64,000 nucleotides of DNA from positions 62,001-126,000 of the forward strand of contig SADC01001321.1 in NCBI GenBank assembly GCA_004194705.1, written 5' to 3'. The stretch is from Ditylenchus dipsaci (lineage: Eukaryota > Nematoda > Chromadorea > Rhabditida > Anguinidae). The position numbers and the translations under genes are program-made. Shown here piece after piece: positions 24,501 through 39,500 of the stretch (positions are counted from its first letter, which is position 1; the number at the start of each line of letters is the position of its first letter). The notes beneath the pieces are model-generated. The model had not been told where the DNA came from. It did not search any database and saw only the letters and a list, made by a program, of their open reading frames with translations.

Positions 24501-27500
24501 TTTCAAAATTTTGTAAATGCATAAAGACACTTGAGTGTAAAATCAAAAACACGAGTGGTTCCCCTGAGGCTTAGATCTTACCTTTCCGGAGGCTATCTAC
24601 AAATCAGGACCTAAACTACTAAAGAGGTAACAAGAAAAAATAGTGTTTTTTATTTTATAGGATAATATATACAGAAAAATTTGTTAGAAAAATATCACCG
24701 GAAGCTTTATTCACAAATTATCGAATTCACTTCACGACAAAAAGTTATAAAACGTCTAAAATCGGTAGAATTTTTGAGACATCCTTTTCGCATAAATTGC
24801 TGTAATACGGAGCAAATAATAATTAAACGTCATGGAATAATCGGTAGGGCCTAGAGTTGTGAAAATGCTCGAGCAGATTGATTCGGAGCATATGCTAGAG
24901 CATTTGCGTTTTTTAGGAGCATATCCTCGACATATTCTAACCGTTCACTGTGGCCGTACAGTTAACTGTACAGTTAAACTGGGTTCTAATTCGAGGGTTG
25001 ACTGTAGGCCGAGCATATGCTCGAAATTCACCAATCTGCTCGAGCATATGCTCGTTTCACAACCCTACTAGGACCTGTCAGATTCAAAATCTGTACAAAA
25101 AAGAAAAAAATAAATATAAAGAAGCAAAATCATGCAAAAGAGAAAATATTTTGTCCAAAATGCTTTTGAAAACGCTTATCGGGATTTGGCAATTTTCGGC
25201 ACCGGGATTTTCAAAATCGATCTAGAGAGATTCGAGACCGGTATTCAACACCAAAATCTTCGGAATCGGGATCCCGATCGATAGGCATCCCGATCCTTTG
25301 CACATCTCTAGTTAAAATGGTACAACCTGTAATGTACAACCGTTAATGGGATGCCCCAATGCATCCGTGTCCGTGTCCGCGTCCGTGACACGGACCGTAT
25401 TTTCATGCACAATGAGCCGTATCCGTGTCCGTAAAACGGGCCGTAAAGTCGGGCCGTGAAACGGTCCGTGGATTTCCACACAATGGGCCGTATCCGTGTC
25501 CGTGTAACGGACCGTGATACGGTCCGTCAAATTTTTGCGCCGATTTTTTAGTTAGCAGGTAAATTAATTTTTTGCATACCGGTTTCAGTTTAATCGAACG
25601 CCCAAATTCATGAGCAGCGTTCCTGTAAAAAAACATCGGAAATTTTTTTGTGAAAATATGAAATGCAGAGTTGATACTTTTTCGACACGGACCGTGTTTT
25701 TTGTACGGTCCGTGTAGAATACGGATTTTTGCAAAAAATTTTTTTTGAGAATTTGACCAAAAGGCAGCAAAAAGTGTAACTAATGCGAGAAACAGTACCT
25801 AGCAACTCACAAAAACAACGAAAACTAGTTTTATGCTCATCTGATTGGTTAGTACTTTCTTCAATGAACATTCGTTGGACAAATTATTTGTGCACTAATT
25901 TCAAAACCTATGTTAATCCTGTCAATTTCCGAAATCTGATAAAGATGAGTAAAAGGAAATTCGTTATTATAATACGATTCGATACGAGCCGGAACAACAT
26001 CAATACAGCCTACCAAAATTTATTCACTAATTGACATTCAGCAAGAGAACATTTTTCCTACTATTCTACAACATCCTTTCTTGCCATTCTACAGCGCCAA
26101 CTCCATTAACGAAATTCACTAGTTTGTTACGCACGCAAATTGCCTCGATCCCGGATCTAGTGATTTGACGAGGTTGCACCGGCTGACAAACTGCTTCAGG
26201 CACCAGTTTTCTCCACATTCCATTTGACTGGTCTCTTTCATCGGCTAGCCTCAGCGGGTCAATGGAGCATTCATCTAGGCAGTAGTTGTGAAGAGCCGCA
26301 ATTGCTTATCAGATTGCTTATCGCAATTGCAATCAGGCAGTACTAACTTTTTACGTTCCTCGAGATGCTTATCCATAAATTTCATAGCTGTGAAGTGCGG
26401 CCATTGAGATGCCCAGCCTTCTGCTCCGTCTCCACTTTTAGGTCTCTTCTTTCGCTCTCTAGTGTACTGATCGCGCAAGCTATTCCATCGAATTTGGGCT
26501 CCTTTTCCATCTATAGTTTAGCAAACGATAATGAGTACATCAATTAGCAAACACATTTTAAAGACGAACCGGGAAATCCAGCAACATGTGCAATTTCCTT
26601 CCACGTTTGAGTCTTGTCGTGCGTCTTATATTTGTCCATCGACTTGTCGTAGATGTATGGATGTCCTTGGATGACAGCAATCAGGTCATCATTGAGAATC
26701 TTCTTTCCTGTTTTGATATCCATGTTGGGCCTGATAAAAAATAATAATTAAGGGTAGCCAGGGACAATAAATAAAAAACAATCGTACAAACGAAAAAAAC
26801 AGTACCAACAAAAAATCACCCGTGTCGTAGTCCGTAAAATCGTCCGTGTTTGCGGCCCGTTTTACGGACACGGATACGGCCGATTGGGTGGAAATACACG
26901 GACCGTTTCACGCCCCGCGTTTACGGATACGGACACGGACACGGCCCATGGGGGCATCCCATAAAGCCGCATCCCCAATGACTTATCCGAACCCTAACTC
27001 CGCACCCTCACTCTCCGTTGGGACACCAAATTCCAAACCCTCACTTTTCACTAAAACTGCACCCTCGCTCCGAAGCCTCACCATTCCCCAATATATTGGC
27101 TATTAATAGCCGATCGAGGGTATGCAGTGAGAGTTCGGAAGAGTGAGGATTTGCTGATGAAGGGGCCGATGAAGGCCCTGCCTCCCCCTCCCCCCCATGA
27201 AGAGGCTTATCTTACACTTAACCTTTCAGTAATTTTGAATCAAATGGTCTTTGGATAAAAAGTACCCTTCAAAACCTACCTAATAAACATACGTGAAAAG
27301 TTTTTGTCTGCCTTTTGCCCAAAAACATTGATGCTTATGCGCTCAACCTCATATAAGTCTCACCGGATGACATTGAATCAATCACCCCTGCCCTTCTCCC
27401 TTACATACAGTCAATCTTCGATAAAACGGCACTTTCATCCGGCCGCCAGGGGTGCCGCTATATCAAGCGTTGACTGTATTTATTTATGGTTTTGGCTAGA

Positions 27501-30500
27501 TCCCTCACTTTCTTCCTCCAACTATCCATGACACTTTTATATTATTCCCCTGAATCGCATTCAATAATCCATGGCACTCAGCAAATTATTCAACTTGTGG
27601 ATGACCTCGACCCATCCCTTGCTTTTTTCTTCTTACATTTCTTTTATGCTTTCCCTTTTTTCGTTGTTGCCTTTTCCTGCTCTTGAATAAAAAGGCTGGG
27701 AAAAAGGGACTTGCAAATCCAGCCATATAAACACTTTTGCCAATTTAAATGCGACACACACACCCAAATGACCTCAGAGCTTCATCATCGCCCCTCTCTA
27801 TTAGAGTCCAGGGACTACTTATTTGGCTGCAAGTCTGGGCCATCCAATTCCTGAACGCATCTGCCAGCTGCATTCACACACACCCCTATTCCCTGACCAG
27901 TTGTTGGTGTGGTCAACTTTGGGCGGTTACGCCGTCCCCAGCCTCAATTTATTTCTAAAGTTTAAACGCAGCTCTTATAATCAACCTCTTTTGGAGGGAG
28001 AATACACAGAGGGGCCAAGGCTGCGGCTCAATTTACATAATCCACATAACAAAAGGGATTAGTGGTAAGAGCGAGAATAAGACGGCACAATGAATTTATA
28101 AGACTTGCTGGTTAAGATGATAAAATTCCTTTGCTTTTTCGCTCTTGGTCTTAAGCTTTTATTGACTTGTTCAATAAATTCGGATTATTTTCAAGTTTTC
28201 GGCAAAATTTTCAAAGCTTGATAATTTAGATTTGAAATTTTTTAATCGCTTTACTTTTACGATGTAAAGTTATAAAATCGGGAAAAAATGTGAAGAATTT
28301 GAAATTTTGCCTTGGTCTCTTGTGTCGAAAAAAATAAAATCACAATTTTTAAATTCCCGCCAAAATGAAATTTTTATCTATTATTTTTTTGAATAAACTT
28401 TCATTGAAAGTTCAGTTCTGGCGTAAATTTGAAATTTTTCGTTTGTCGGACGATATTGAGGAATCTTTTTGCCGACTTCACGACTTTTTTATTTGTAAAC
28501 CAGCCAAGCAAGTGAGTGTAAAATATCAAAATTTAAAAATTCAGCTAAAAAGTTGAAGATGACTCATTGGAAGACCTTATATACAAACGGAAGATTTTTG
28601 TATAGTTTCGATGGGCTAGGTGAACTACTGGATATATACACACCTAAGACATACCTGGAATTGTATGCGGTAGCCGTCATTACTGTTTTCAGCCAGTTGG
28701 TTGCAGTAATCATCGAACTGGTGGATGGTGACTGTCTGTCCAAAAACCATCTCCAGGGGATCTGCAATAGTTTTTATGAATTAATATTCTGCAATAGTTG
28801 GTTTGAATTAATGAGTTATGACCAAAATGTATATAGACACACTTTTTACCCAGCTCCTGTGACCCTAATGGGGTATAATACCATAATATAATGTGATGAT
28901 TTACCTTGGTCCCCCAAGGCAAAAAGTCAAATTTAGGTCGATTTTTTTTTCGAAAGACATCTTCCACCATCTAAAAACGGCTAAAATTGATTTCACACAC
29001 CAAAATACTGATTTCCTGCAGTAAATTACTGATTTCCCGCAGTAAATTTTGTATTTCCTGCAGTAAATTTTGCGGGAATTTGAATTTTCAGGTCAGAAAA
29101 TACCTTCAACTGGTCAGAATCCCACCCCAGAGTGGCCAGAAGTCCCTGAAAGTTGGTTTTTTGGGGGTTTACTAAAGGGGGGGGGGGTAAACTTTTTGCG
29201 AAAAATCGATTGAGCGGGTCAAATTTCGGGTCCGATGGGCTCAATTGCTCAGGATTCCACCCTTAACCATTCTCAATCATCTTAACCACCCTAAACCATC
29301 CCAAACTGCTCCAGACCAGTATCTAACTACCCTAAATCAGTGCTTAGGTTGGTTTAAGATAGTTGAGAATGGTTAAGGGTGGAATCCTGAGCAATTGAGC
29401 CCATCGGACCCGAAATTTGATCCGCTCAATCGATTTTTCGCAGAAAGTTTACTCCCCCTTTAGTAAACCCCCAAAAACCAACTTTCAGGTGCTTCTGGCC
29501 ACTCTGGGGTGGGATTCTGACCAGTTGAATGTATCTTCTGACCTGAAAATTCAAATTCCCGCAAAATTTACTGCAGGAAATACAAAATTTACTGCGGGAA
29601 ATCAGTAATTTACTGCAGGAAATCAGTATTTTGTTTGAAATTCAAATTTACTGCGGGAAATAATAAATTTACTGCGGGAAATCAGTATTTTGGTGTGTGT
29701 TTTTAGTTACAGCCTCTAAAAACATGTGTCTACACGTTTCAGCTGCTAAAGTACTCGAACAAGTGGTCGAGCGTTTTTTTCGAGTACTACATATGCTGTA
29801 GTCTTGCCCAAAAAACTGCCTTTTCAAAAAGTAAATCGTCTCTTACCATTTACAAGTGATATAATTTCTTGATGTTGTGGATGTTGAGGATGGCTGTGGT
29901 TTTGAACATGGTGGTGATTGGTCTTCAGATCTTTTTTCTTCTCGGCCTTTCTCAAGAATTCTTTGAAGAGAATGCATTGACTGAAATTAGTCTTTTAATA
30001 ATCACTATCAAGTAAAACCAACTCAAAATGTCACCTTTTTAAAAACCAGGTGAAGAACATGGACAGGACTATGGTCATGATCACCCCTGCCAGTAATATC
30101 ACAAATGAGGTGGAGGTGTATTGGCTGGACAGTTGGTTGTAGGTGGATGGATTAGTGCTGTCCATGGCTGGCAAGGCTAGACTCTGGCAATTGGCGGTGG
30201 ACACCAGGCAGATGGATGAATGCAACTGGCATTTGTCTGCAATATACGAATTGCAGAATGGATACTTCTTCGGCTGGCACCACACCTTTCAATTTTTTTC
30301 TCGAAAAATGCCTTGGTCCCGTCTATACATCATGGTTATGTTAGTACTGTGATTATGGTTAAAATTATCACCTTAACTATGGCCACTTTCAAAACAACAG
30401 GGGAACCCAGGCATTTTTCGAGAAAAAAAGAAAAAATTGATAGGTATGGTGTCAGCCGAAGAAGTATCACAAAATATATCGACTACAGTCACCTTAAGTT

Positions 30501-33500
30501 CGTTCCCACCTAGGGCCGACACTTTTTTAGCCCGATTTTTAAATTTTTTTAGCCAGTTCTGTTTTGACAGTCTGGTCGCAAACATCGCGAGAATTCCGAT
30601 TTTGCCGATCTTTTTTCGAAAAGTTAAAATTTTTGCTTTTAAAAAGGCAAAATTTTTTAAAACAAAGACTTCAGTTTTTAAAAAAACGATTGGCAAAATC
30701 AGAATCCTTGCCATATTTGCGACTAGATTGACCAAAGAAAACTGGCAAAAAGTTTTAAAAATTAGGGTAAAACAAAGTGTCGGACCCTAGGTGTGAAAGA
30801 ACTTGAGGTGGGGTTTTTGAATCGAGGTTTGACTGTAGTAAAGTGGTTCATACCTTTGTAAATGATAAAAGTCTCCCTTCTGGACGGCCCACTCTCCAAA
30901 TAGGTATTGTTGTTGTAGAGACTTGGCACTAAGGCTCTCACTTCCACAAAATATTGAGTGCTCGGCTCTAGATGGTTGACTAATATCTGAATTGTAGAAG
31001 AATTTTTATAAGAATACCTTATTTCATTACACATTATTAAATTCTATCATGGGCTAAAAACTGGGTATCGCATGTTCTGCTAAACTTGATCTTCGTTACT
31101 TTTGATGCTAAAACTTCGCGAAAAAAACCGAAAACAAAACTATCAAGAGTATTGCTTGGACAAATCTCGCTAATAAGTCTATACCTCCAAGTCATAAACA
31201 TTTACAACCTAGAAAATTCAATTCCAAGTCCTGGAATACTAATCCAAGTAATTGTTTTGCTAATTTGGTGCGTGGACTTTCAGGCGTCGTAGACATTGTG
31301 ACATTTCTGAATTCTCGCCTCTTTTAATTTGAGTGTTTTTTGCAGTTTGAGCTGGTCCTAACGTGTGCTGTACTGCCCTAAGCCTAAGGCATTGCCCAAT
31401 TACCCAAGTTAAATTTTTTCAATGCACCGAACAGCCAAAAATTAAACATAAATGTCAAAACTCGGTGTTTTTTGCCTTGGTTCCCCTGTTGTTGTTTTTT
31501 TATTATATTTTAGGCTTTAGACTTATGCAAGGGTAGGCCAGCGTTTATTAGATGACGGACTCAAACCTGAGTCTAGGATATGTTTCAGTCTGTCCTAACA
31601 TACGCTGGCCTACTCTCGCCTAAGCCTAAAATATAGGTTGTAATTCTTTTCGACCCCGAAATGGTACTTTTTCTGCCCAAAAGACTCTTTTCCAGCCCCA
31701 AATTTTAAAAACAATTTGTTCTCAGTGACTTTCCAATAAATTTTTCGATTATTTTAAACCATCTTGTAGCTCTAAATCTTAGCTTTCCAGCAAGCTGTTG
31801 AGTGATTTAGTGAAGTTCCGAAAAGTCGGAGAAAAAGGTTTTGAATCTATTCAAAGACATTTTCCTCCAACTTTTTAAAAACTCATATGGTCTGTTGATA
31901 GCTTGTTAGAAAGCTCAGATCCAGAACTTCAAAATGGTTAAAACATAACTAAAAATTTTATCAGAAAATTACCCAGAGCTACGGGTTTTTAAAATTTGGG
32001 GCAGGAAAAGAGCCTTTTGAGACAGAAAAGGGGTCAATTTCGGGGTCGAAAAGTATTTCAACCTAAAATATGGGACAGGGACCAAGGCAAAAAAAAACTG
32101 AGTTTTGGTATAGAGTCAATTTTTCGGTACCTATAAAAAGTCTAAAATATCCGCTCGGCTAAAAACATATTTTCGGGTAATTTCGAGCACACAAAAATAA
32201 GTTATTCTAACTTTGCTGTATAGCTTTTTCTTGATTCCTACAAATAACCCACCCTATTTAAAGTGGTATTCAAGTGCATAGTCTTCTTATTTGCCGACTC
32301 CAGCATCAACCTATACTGCAGTTTTCCTTTCTCAGCATCCCCCTTGGAGGCTGTTGACCACTCTACATGCACTGTAGCAGCTGTGCATGCCCCTCCACCA
32401 TGACTTATGTGGAGCAGCTGAGGTGGTGATGGAGCATCTCTATCAGTCGTTACTTGCTGAGGGGCACTTTTGTCACTCTCACCCACCATTGTGGAAGCTG
32501 AGAGACGGAATTTGTAGGTCGTCAACGGGACTGAAATATCGACATTATTATTTTTTAGAGTTTCGGAAATAGCTTACCTAATTTGGTGAGATTATAGGCA
32601 AATGTTTTGGACAGCTCTCCAGGCTCCACCAGAAGTCTGATTAGGGTGGGATGTTGTTTCTGCGACTTGTGCTCTTTGTAATAGATTTGGTAGGAGAGGA
32701 TGGGACCGTTGGGGGTGGATGGTTGTCTGAAACAAATATATTCAGTGAGGTATTTGTAGACTTTATGAGCCAAAATATATGCTAAAAGTCGACTAAAATT
32801 TTAGGTTTATAAACGCTTGTGGTTTGTGGTTTTTTTAATCGAAGAACTTTTTTGTTAGAATTTTCAGTTTGGGATAAAACAAAATTTGGTTTGAATTCCG
32901 AATTTTCAATCTGAATTCCCAAAATTTACCTGTACACCCATAGGCCTACCCATGATTTTCTGACGAGGGGGAGGGCTAAATAAGCTAAAAATTCTGACGG
33001 GCGGGGGCGGAGGTTTAATTGGCAAAAAAATGAATAAGGCTGAAAAAAAACTAAAAAAGGCTAAAAAAATCCTGACGGAGGAGCTATAGCTCAGACCTCC
33101 CACACCTCCCCTGGGTACGCCTATGTGTATACCCAAATAAAATTAAAAGATGGATCAGTGATTTATTGAAAATTGTTCCATACTATTTTCTGATGGATCT
33201 CGACGATTAGGTATTTTCCAAATTTATGTCTGAAAATTTTAAATTTTTGATGAAAATTGTAAAAGGAAGTGCTTCAAAAAAAGTTGGTATTTCTACTTTA
33301 AAAAAAACGCGACAACCTCTATGAAGTGTTATCACCTCAAAATTTTTGTCTACATTTGTGCAGCTTTATACTGTTGAGATCAGTGAAGCTAATTGCATAA
33401 TCCCTCACTTACCTCCAACTAACTGTAATGGTGGTGGCTGATAGTGGTTTGACGACTATGTGCTCCGGAGGGCCTTCTGGTGCTGCAAACAAATAGATAG

Positions 33501-36500
33501 TACAAGTTTTCAGGGGTCAAGCTGGTCGCCATGTGTTTACAGTCGAATCTCGATATAAGATACACCCTAAAGTTCGTTCCCACCTTGGGTTCGACACTTT
33601 TTTTAACCTCATTACTAAAATGTTTTGCCAAATGTGATTCGTCAGTCTAGTCAGAAATGTCGCAAGGATTCTGATTTGCCGATCGTTTCTGAAAAAGTCG
33701 AAGCTTTCACCAGAAAGATTCGCGGCTCTCGATATAAGATACCCTAAATCTTAAAAAAGGGTACCGTATTTCCTCTAATAGAAGCACTCCCCCCCCTCTG
33801 GTTCAAAATCGTGTTTTTGGCATTGTGTTTTCGACTTGTTTTTCGAAGACTGCTCTTAGGCGAGTTACCACTCATTCTGTAGCTTATCTCACTGGCTACA
33901 GAATGAGAAGTAAGTTGCCTAAGAGCAGTCTTCGAAAAATAGGTCAAAAACACAATGCCAAAAACACGATTTTGAATGAGGGGGGGCTTCAATTAGAGGA
34001 AATACGGTATCTTGTATCGAGATCCGCGGTCTTTTCGGCAAAACTGTGGCCATTTTTAGAAACGACTGGTGAAATCGGAATCCTTTCGATATTTTTGACC
34101 AGACTGCCGAATCACATTTGGCAAAACATTTTAGAAATGAGGTTAAAAAAAGTGTCGGACGCAAGGTGGGAACGAACTTTAGGGTGGTATCTTATATCGA
34201 GAGTCAACTGTATAAGCAAATTAGTTTAGTTAAATTTCAAACACGTGACCTCTCGAAATGTAGCCCTGGATCTTATTTTGATTAAAAAAACATAATTGCA
34301 TATACAAAAGGTTAAAAATAAAAAACGCACAAAAAACCAAAATGATCAGTAAAATTAGCACTGACCAGCCTGCTGGGTTCTGAAGTTGGTGGTAGCACTG
34401 GGGAGTAGCCGAACCCATTGTCTGCTTCTATGCTCAACATGTAGTCTGTGAAGAACTCGAGAGAGCACAATGACTGTTTGTGTCCCTTAACATACCATTC
34501 CCGCATAGCTCCTGTGCCTATCCTGTGCACCTGAACAATTGAAAACTTAGCTATACGTATCTCCATATATATCTGACCATGATCCTGTAGCCAACAATTG
34601 TCTGGTCAGTAGACTCCTCAGGTAACTTCCACTCCACATCAATGCAGCCTGTAGTGCCATTCGCCAAGGATACAATCTGGGGACCTACTGATGGAGCTGC
34701 AAATGGAGTAGGATTATGACTTACATGGCCAGGCCAGAAATTCGCCTGATTTTGAATGGCCAGAACGGCATAGAGGCATTTCTTACTTAATCTTTGAGTT
34801 GTTCTAGTGTTTTAAATTTTTGAAATTTTATTACAGTCGACCCTATACCATTTAATGCCATTCCCTCAAGTTCGTTCCCACCTCGGGTCGGACACTTTTT
34901 AAGCCTTATTTTTAAAACTTTTGGCACTTGTTTACTTCAAAGGGACCCCTGATTCAAAAGCAAATTTTCACCAAAGTAACTCACTGCTTAGATACTCACA
35001 AAGACCAGTAAGACTTATATTTTGACACAAAGGTTTTATTTTGTCTTGATTTGCAGTATACTTAGTTTACGCCTTAGGCTTTGCCTAGACAAAAATGTTG
35101 ATTATATATAAGGGGCTCCCAAAGTAAACAAGTGCCAAACTTTTTGCCAGTTGTCTTCGGTCAGTCTAGTCGAAAATATCGCAAGGGTTCTTATTTTGCC
35201 GATCGTTTTTGAGAATTAGAAAATCTTAGCCGAAAAGACCCAAGGGTACTCGATTTAACGTCGCTCCTTTCTCAAAATAGGGTTATGTTAAATATGGTAC
35301 CCGCGGGTCTTTTCGGCTAAGCTTTTCTAATTCTCGAAAACGATCGGCAATATAACAATCCATGCGATATTTTCGACTAGACTGACTAAACACAACTGGC
35401 AAAAAGTTCAAAAATTAGCGTAAAAAGTGTCCGACCCGAAGTGGGAACGAACTTGAGGGGGGGGGGGGGGTATTGGGAGAAGGTGGTGCTAAAACGAGGG
35501 TTGACGGTATAAAAATTGACAAAACGCCGACGCACTGGCTAGAACCTTTTCGGTGATATGATTTTTAAATTCGCTTTTTACAGATGGATTTCTCTTGCAC
35601 TACAAAAATTAAGTGAATTGTCGGTTAAACTCAACCTGATCTAATAGGCTAATTCTTACTGAAATCAAACAAACTAACATTTCAATTATCCGCCACTTTA
35701 ATGAAGTTTCCCTGGGCGAACGGATAATAGAGAATTTTATTATAATTCCCCTGTTTATTAAAAAACCGACTTTTCTGTATCAAGAATCCGAACCCAAGAG
35801 AACCAGCCAGAAATCGTATTTTGACATTATACACCTAATAAATGATCTTCTGAATCTGCTAAATTTCTTGATGCATCCTGGTGGGTAATGAGTTGGGTGG
35901 TAAAATCCAGACAAACACCCACCTTGACCAATGGTCTTGAAAACAGTCTCTGGTCCGAAACCACTTTCTCCAGCAGAATTCTCAGCTCTGACACTGAACA
36001 CATACTGAGTATTGGGCAATAGTTGGGACACCACCGCATGGGTGCGATTGTCGTCGGTGGTGAGCACTCGCAGGTTGTTGTCGTCCACTTGGCTTAAATT
36101 ACAAACGGGGTGGTCAGGCACTAATAATTCTGTAAACTAACCTGATCAGGATGGAGTAGCGGAGAATAGGGCGGTGGGCAGCTCCAGCAGACTGACTCCA
36201 TCCCAAAGTGACACTCTTGTCAGTGTAGGAGGTGACTTGGGGTTTGGAGGGTGCCAATGGTTTTACTGAAAATAAAATATTGGGTGGTTTTTTTTTTATG
36301 ACTTTTTAAATTTTTTTCTTGCATCTGATTTTATTTATTATAAGTAGGTCAATTTTTCAAGAGTCTTTTCAAATTTCAAATTCTCTCAGTGAGCTACTCG
36401 GGAAATTATTTTCGGGCTGGATTGTATCTCCACTTTTACGGGTTTTGACTATAGCAATTGGTGCTGATCAGTGAAAATTGGCCAATTGCATGTCACAAAC

Positions 36501-39500
36501 AATTTTAAGTTCACGGAATTTCGGTTTAATGTTTTCCGGTACCGTATTTCCTCTAATGAGCGCCCGGGGCGCTTATTTTTCAAACCCCAAAATTGGGAAA
36601 ATTTGGAATTTGATTTCGAGATTTTTGGGTGCTCAACCAAAATCTAAAAAGTGGAATCGGTAGAACTCGTGGGAGTTAAGAAAAGGTATCAAACAGCTTT
36701 GCAAAATATTGCTTCTACACTGAGATCCAGACCCTCAAAGTCGAAGCGGGATCTTGAAAAATAGGTAAAATTGAAAAATAAAAAAGGTCGAAACTGAAAT
36801 ATGCCGTCTTTTTCTTTCAGTCAAAGAGGTTAATATAGGGCTGTCGAGTTGAGGCCTCGATTTCGAGTTTTGGACTCGAAATTTTCTTGTCCATTCGAAT
36901 TCTTGAGTCAAGCACTCGAAAATATGGAGGCCTCGATAACCCTATAAATATCTAAACATTTTTTTCAAATTGATAACACTATCAGGTAGCCCTGCTACTC
37001 TATTTTCTAACTGCATATTATTTGTTCTATAATCCTAGCAAAATCTAGCACAAAAAGATAAAAGTACGTATCAAATTATTTTTCCAACTTGCTTCATACC
37101 TTGACGTTTTTCCGCTAAATTTTGCGAAGATGTTCCAGCAAATGATGCGCCATAAGAAACTAGAATCGCAGGGCTACTTCATAGTGGTATCACTTATAAA
37201 AAAAGATTTCTAGGTATTTGGCACTATTCAACTTTTCTGTCTAAAACTAGAAAGACGGCATTTTTCAGTTTCGACCAATATAAAACTAAGTGCAGGGTTC
37301 GCAATCGTCCGAGATTTGTTCCTTTTAGGGATCCAAAATCTCTTTTATTTTTAAAGTTTTAAATCCAAATCTTTCTTTTCGCTCCAAAATAGCAAAAAGC
37401 ACTGGATAAAATGACCCTTTTTTTCAAAAATGGTCAAAATGTCCTTTTTTCTAGATTTTGAGATGAGAACCCTGACTAATGGTCATTTTATTATCACTCT
37501 TACACTTATTTTATTGGATTTTTTAACATCGGCCTTTCCTGTGTTAGCTTTCCAATACTGTACTTCTTGTCTAGATTACACTTTAAAACTCTTTTTTTGG
37601 CAAAAAATTTGCATCATTTTTTTTCAAATATCAAGATTTTTTCAGATAATAAGTAGAAGGCTACTGGCCAACTATATTTTTTAATTTTGCTTCTTTTAAA
37701 ATTATTGCAAGTATAGATGGTTGAACTTTGGCAGTGGTTGGAGTGTTTAATAATAGAAGTGAAGGAATGGCATTTGCCCTTGAGCAAGCCAAATTGTCAC
37801 TTCACTCTCACCTCCCCGAATAATTGTTGCCTTACCATGGCTTGCATAATAATAACACCCTTTTGAGGGGCTTGTGTCACGAACTATGCAAATCTTTTGA
37901 ATTTTCAGAAAATCTTTTTTAAATTTCAGTGAAATTATTTTACACACACAACTTTTTATTTTTAAGCAAAAGTGTTTGCCAGTACAAAATTCAGCAAAAA
38001 ACAAAATAACAAATAAATATTTCTAAAATCGTTTTTTTATTTTCGCTGTAAATATTCCGAACCAGTTCCTTTTATTCGGTTATCCAAAATTTTAAGATAG
38101 TCGAGGTAAGGTGACAAATAATTCCGTGAAAAATATTTTTAGGCATATTTTTGTGGGGCGCTCAAAATTTTCGAGTCAGATGCCCGAATTTCGAGTCGCA
38201 CATGAAATTTTCATCCGGGCTACTTGGACTTAAACCCCAAACATAACCTGTAGGGCTGTTGGATAACCGAAATTTTAGGGTAACCGACCGGAACCAATAC
38301 CCGAAACCGGAAAAATTTATTGTTTCTCGGATAAAAAACCGGGAAATTGTTCGGTTGGGGGGGGGGGATCTTTTGTTACTGACTATGAATATTAGTCCCA
38401 GACCCCGGTAAAAAGTGCGTAAGACATTTTTTAGTCTCGGCTAACATACGCTGGCTCACCCTGAACCTAAAGTCCTATGTCTAAAATAAAGGCGAATAAA
38501 ATGATACTATTGAGAGTAAGGCAGATTTTTTGAAAGAGGCCCCCAAGTGCCAAAAATCGAAACCGGCTACCCGAACCGACATCTCTAATAACCTGTAAGA
38601 AAATTGAAAAATAAAAGACAAAAGAGTATGAGTGTGTTTTGGCCATTGTAATTTTTGCTTCCAACCTACTATGCATTAGCCAATTATTTTTCGAAAGCAC
38701 TTTAGTTTTAAATTTTGGGTCATGCAAGGTCAAGACCCTCACCCATATTTTATTCTATTTTTCTCTATTGGCCGTGTATTTAAACGCTGAATTTTCGAAA
38801 TAAATTATTTTCTTTCTTCCAATTATCTGTATTTGCTGTGTTTATGCAGCAAATTTAGGTCCAGATAGATTTAGCTGGAGATAAGCATTGTTTATGTAAG
38901 TGGTCACTAATCCAGGTTGCAGCTGTCTCCAAATCCCCTTAAAATTAAAAACCAGAATTTCAAATAGGGGTGAACGCTGGATTAACTCTCCTGCTCTCGG
39001 AATCAATGCATTTCACAATCTCATTTTTGCTACCACTCCCTGCAGTGACTCAATAGCGCCATAAATGGGGGAGGACACTCTTGTCCCCATTTAGAAGGGA
39101 GATGGATGGGGGGCATGTCCAGGAAGTGGTGGTTATCCATCCAAGTCTCCAAGCTTGGGCAGATAAATGACTCGAGAGAGAAGGACATCCAGATCAATTT
39201 AGGCTGGTGTGTCATTAATCTTGGCTGTATGCGACAGTATTGGGCCAAATGACCATTGGACCAGGATGTGGTCACCCCCACACACAGCTGCCAATATTCC
39301 TACTTTTATATGCAACAACATTTTTCGGAAACTTTAACTGGCTTGACTACCATATTCTCATAGATAAATACTGAAAAAACATGACAAACAGCTGGCTGGC
39401 GAAAAAATTTCGCGGATTTGAAATGCTCATAATTTTTTTCCAGTTGAATTATGACACCCAGTTTTTTGGCAATAGGCGAAACCCAAAAAATTGTGATGTG

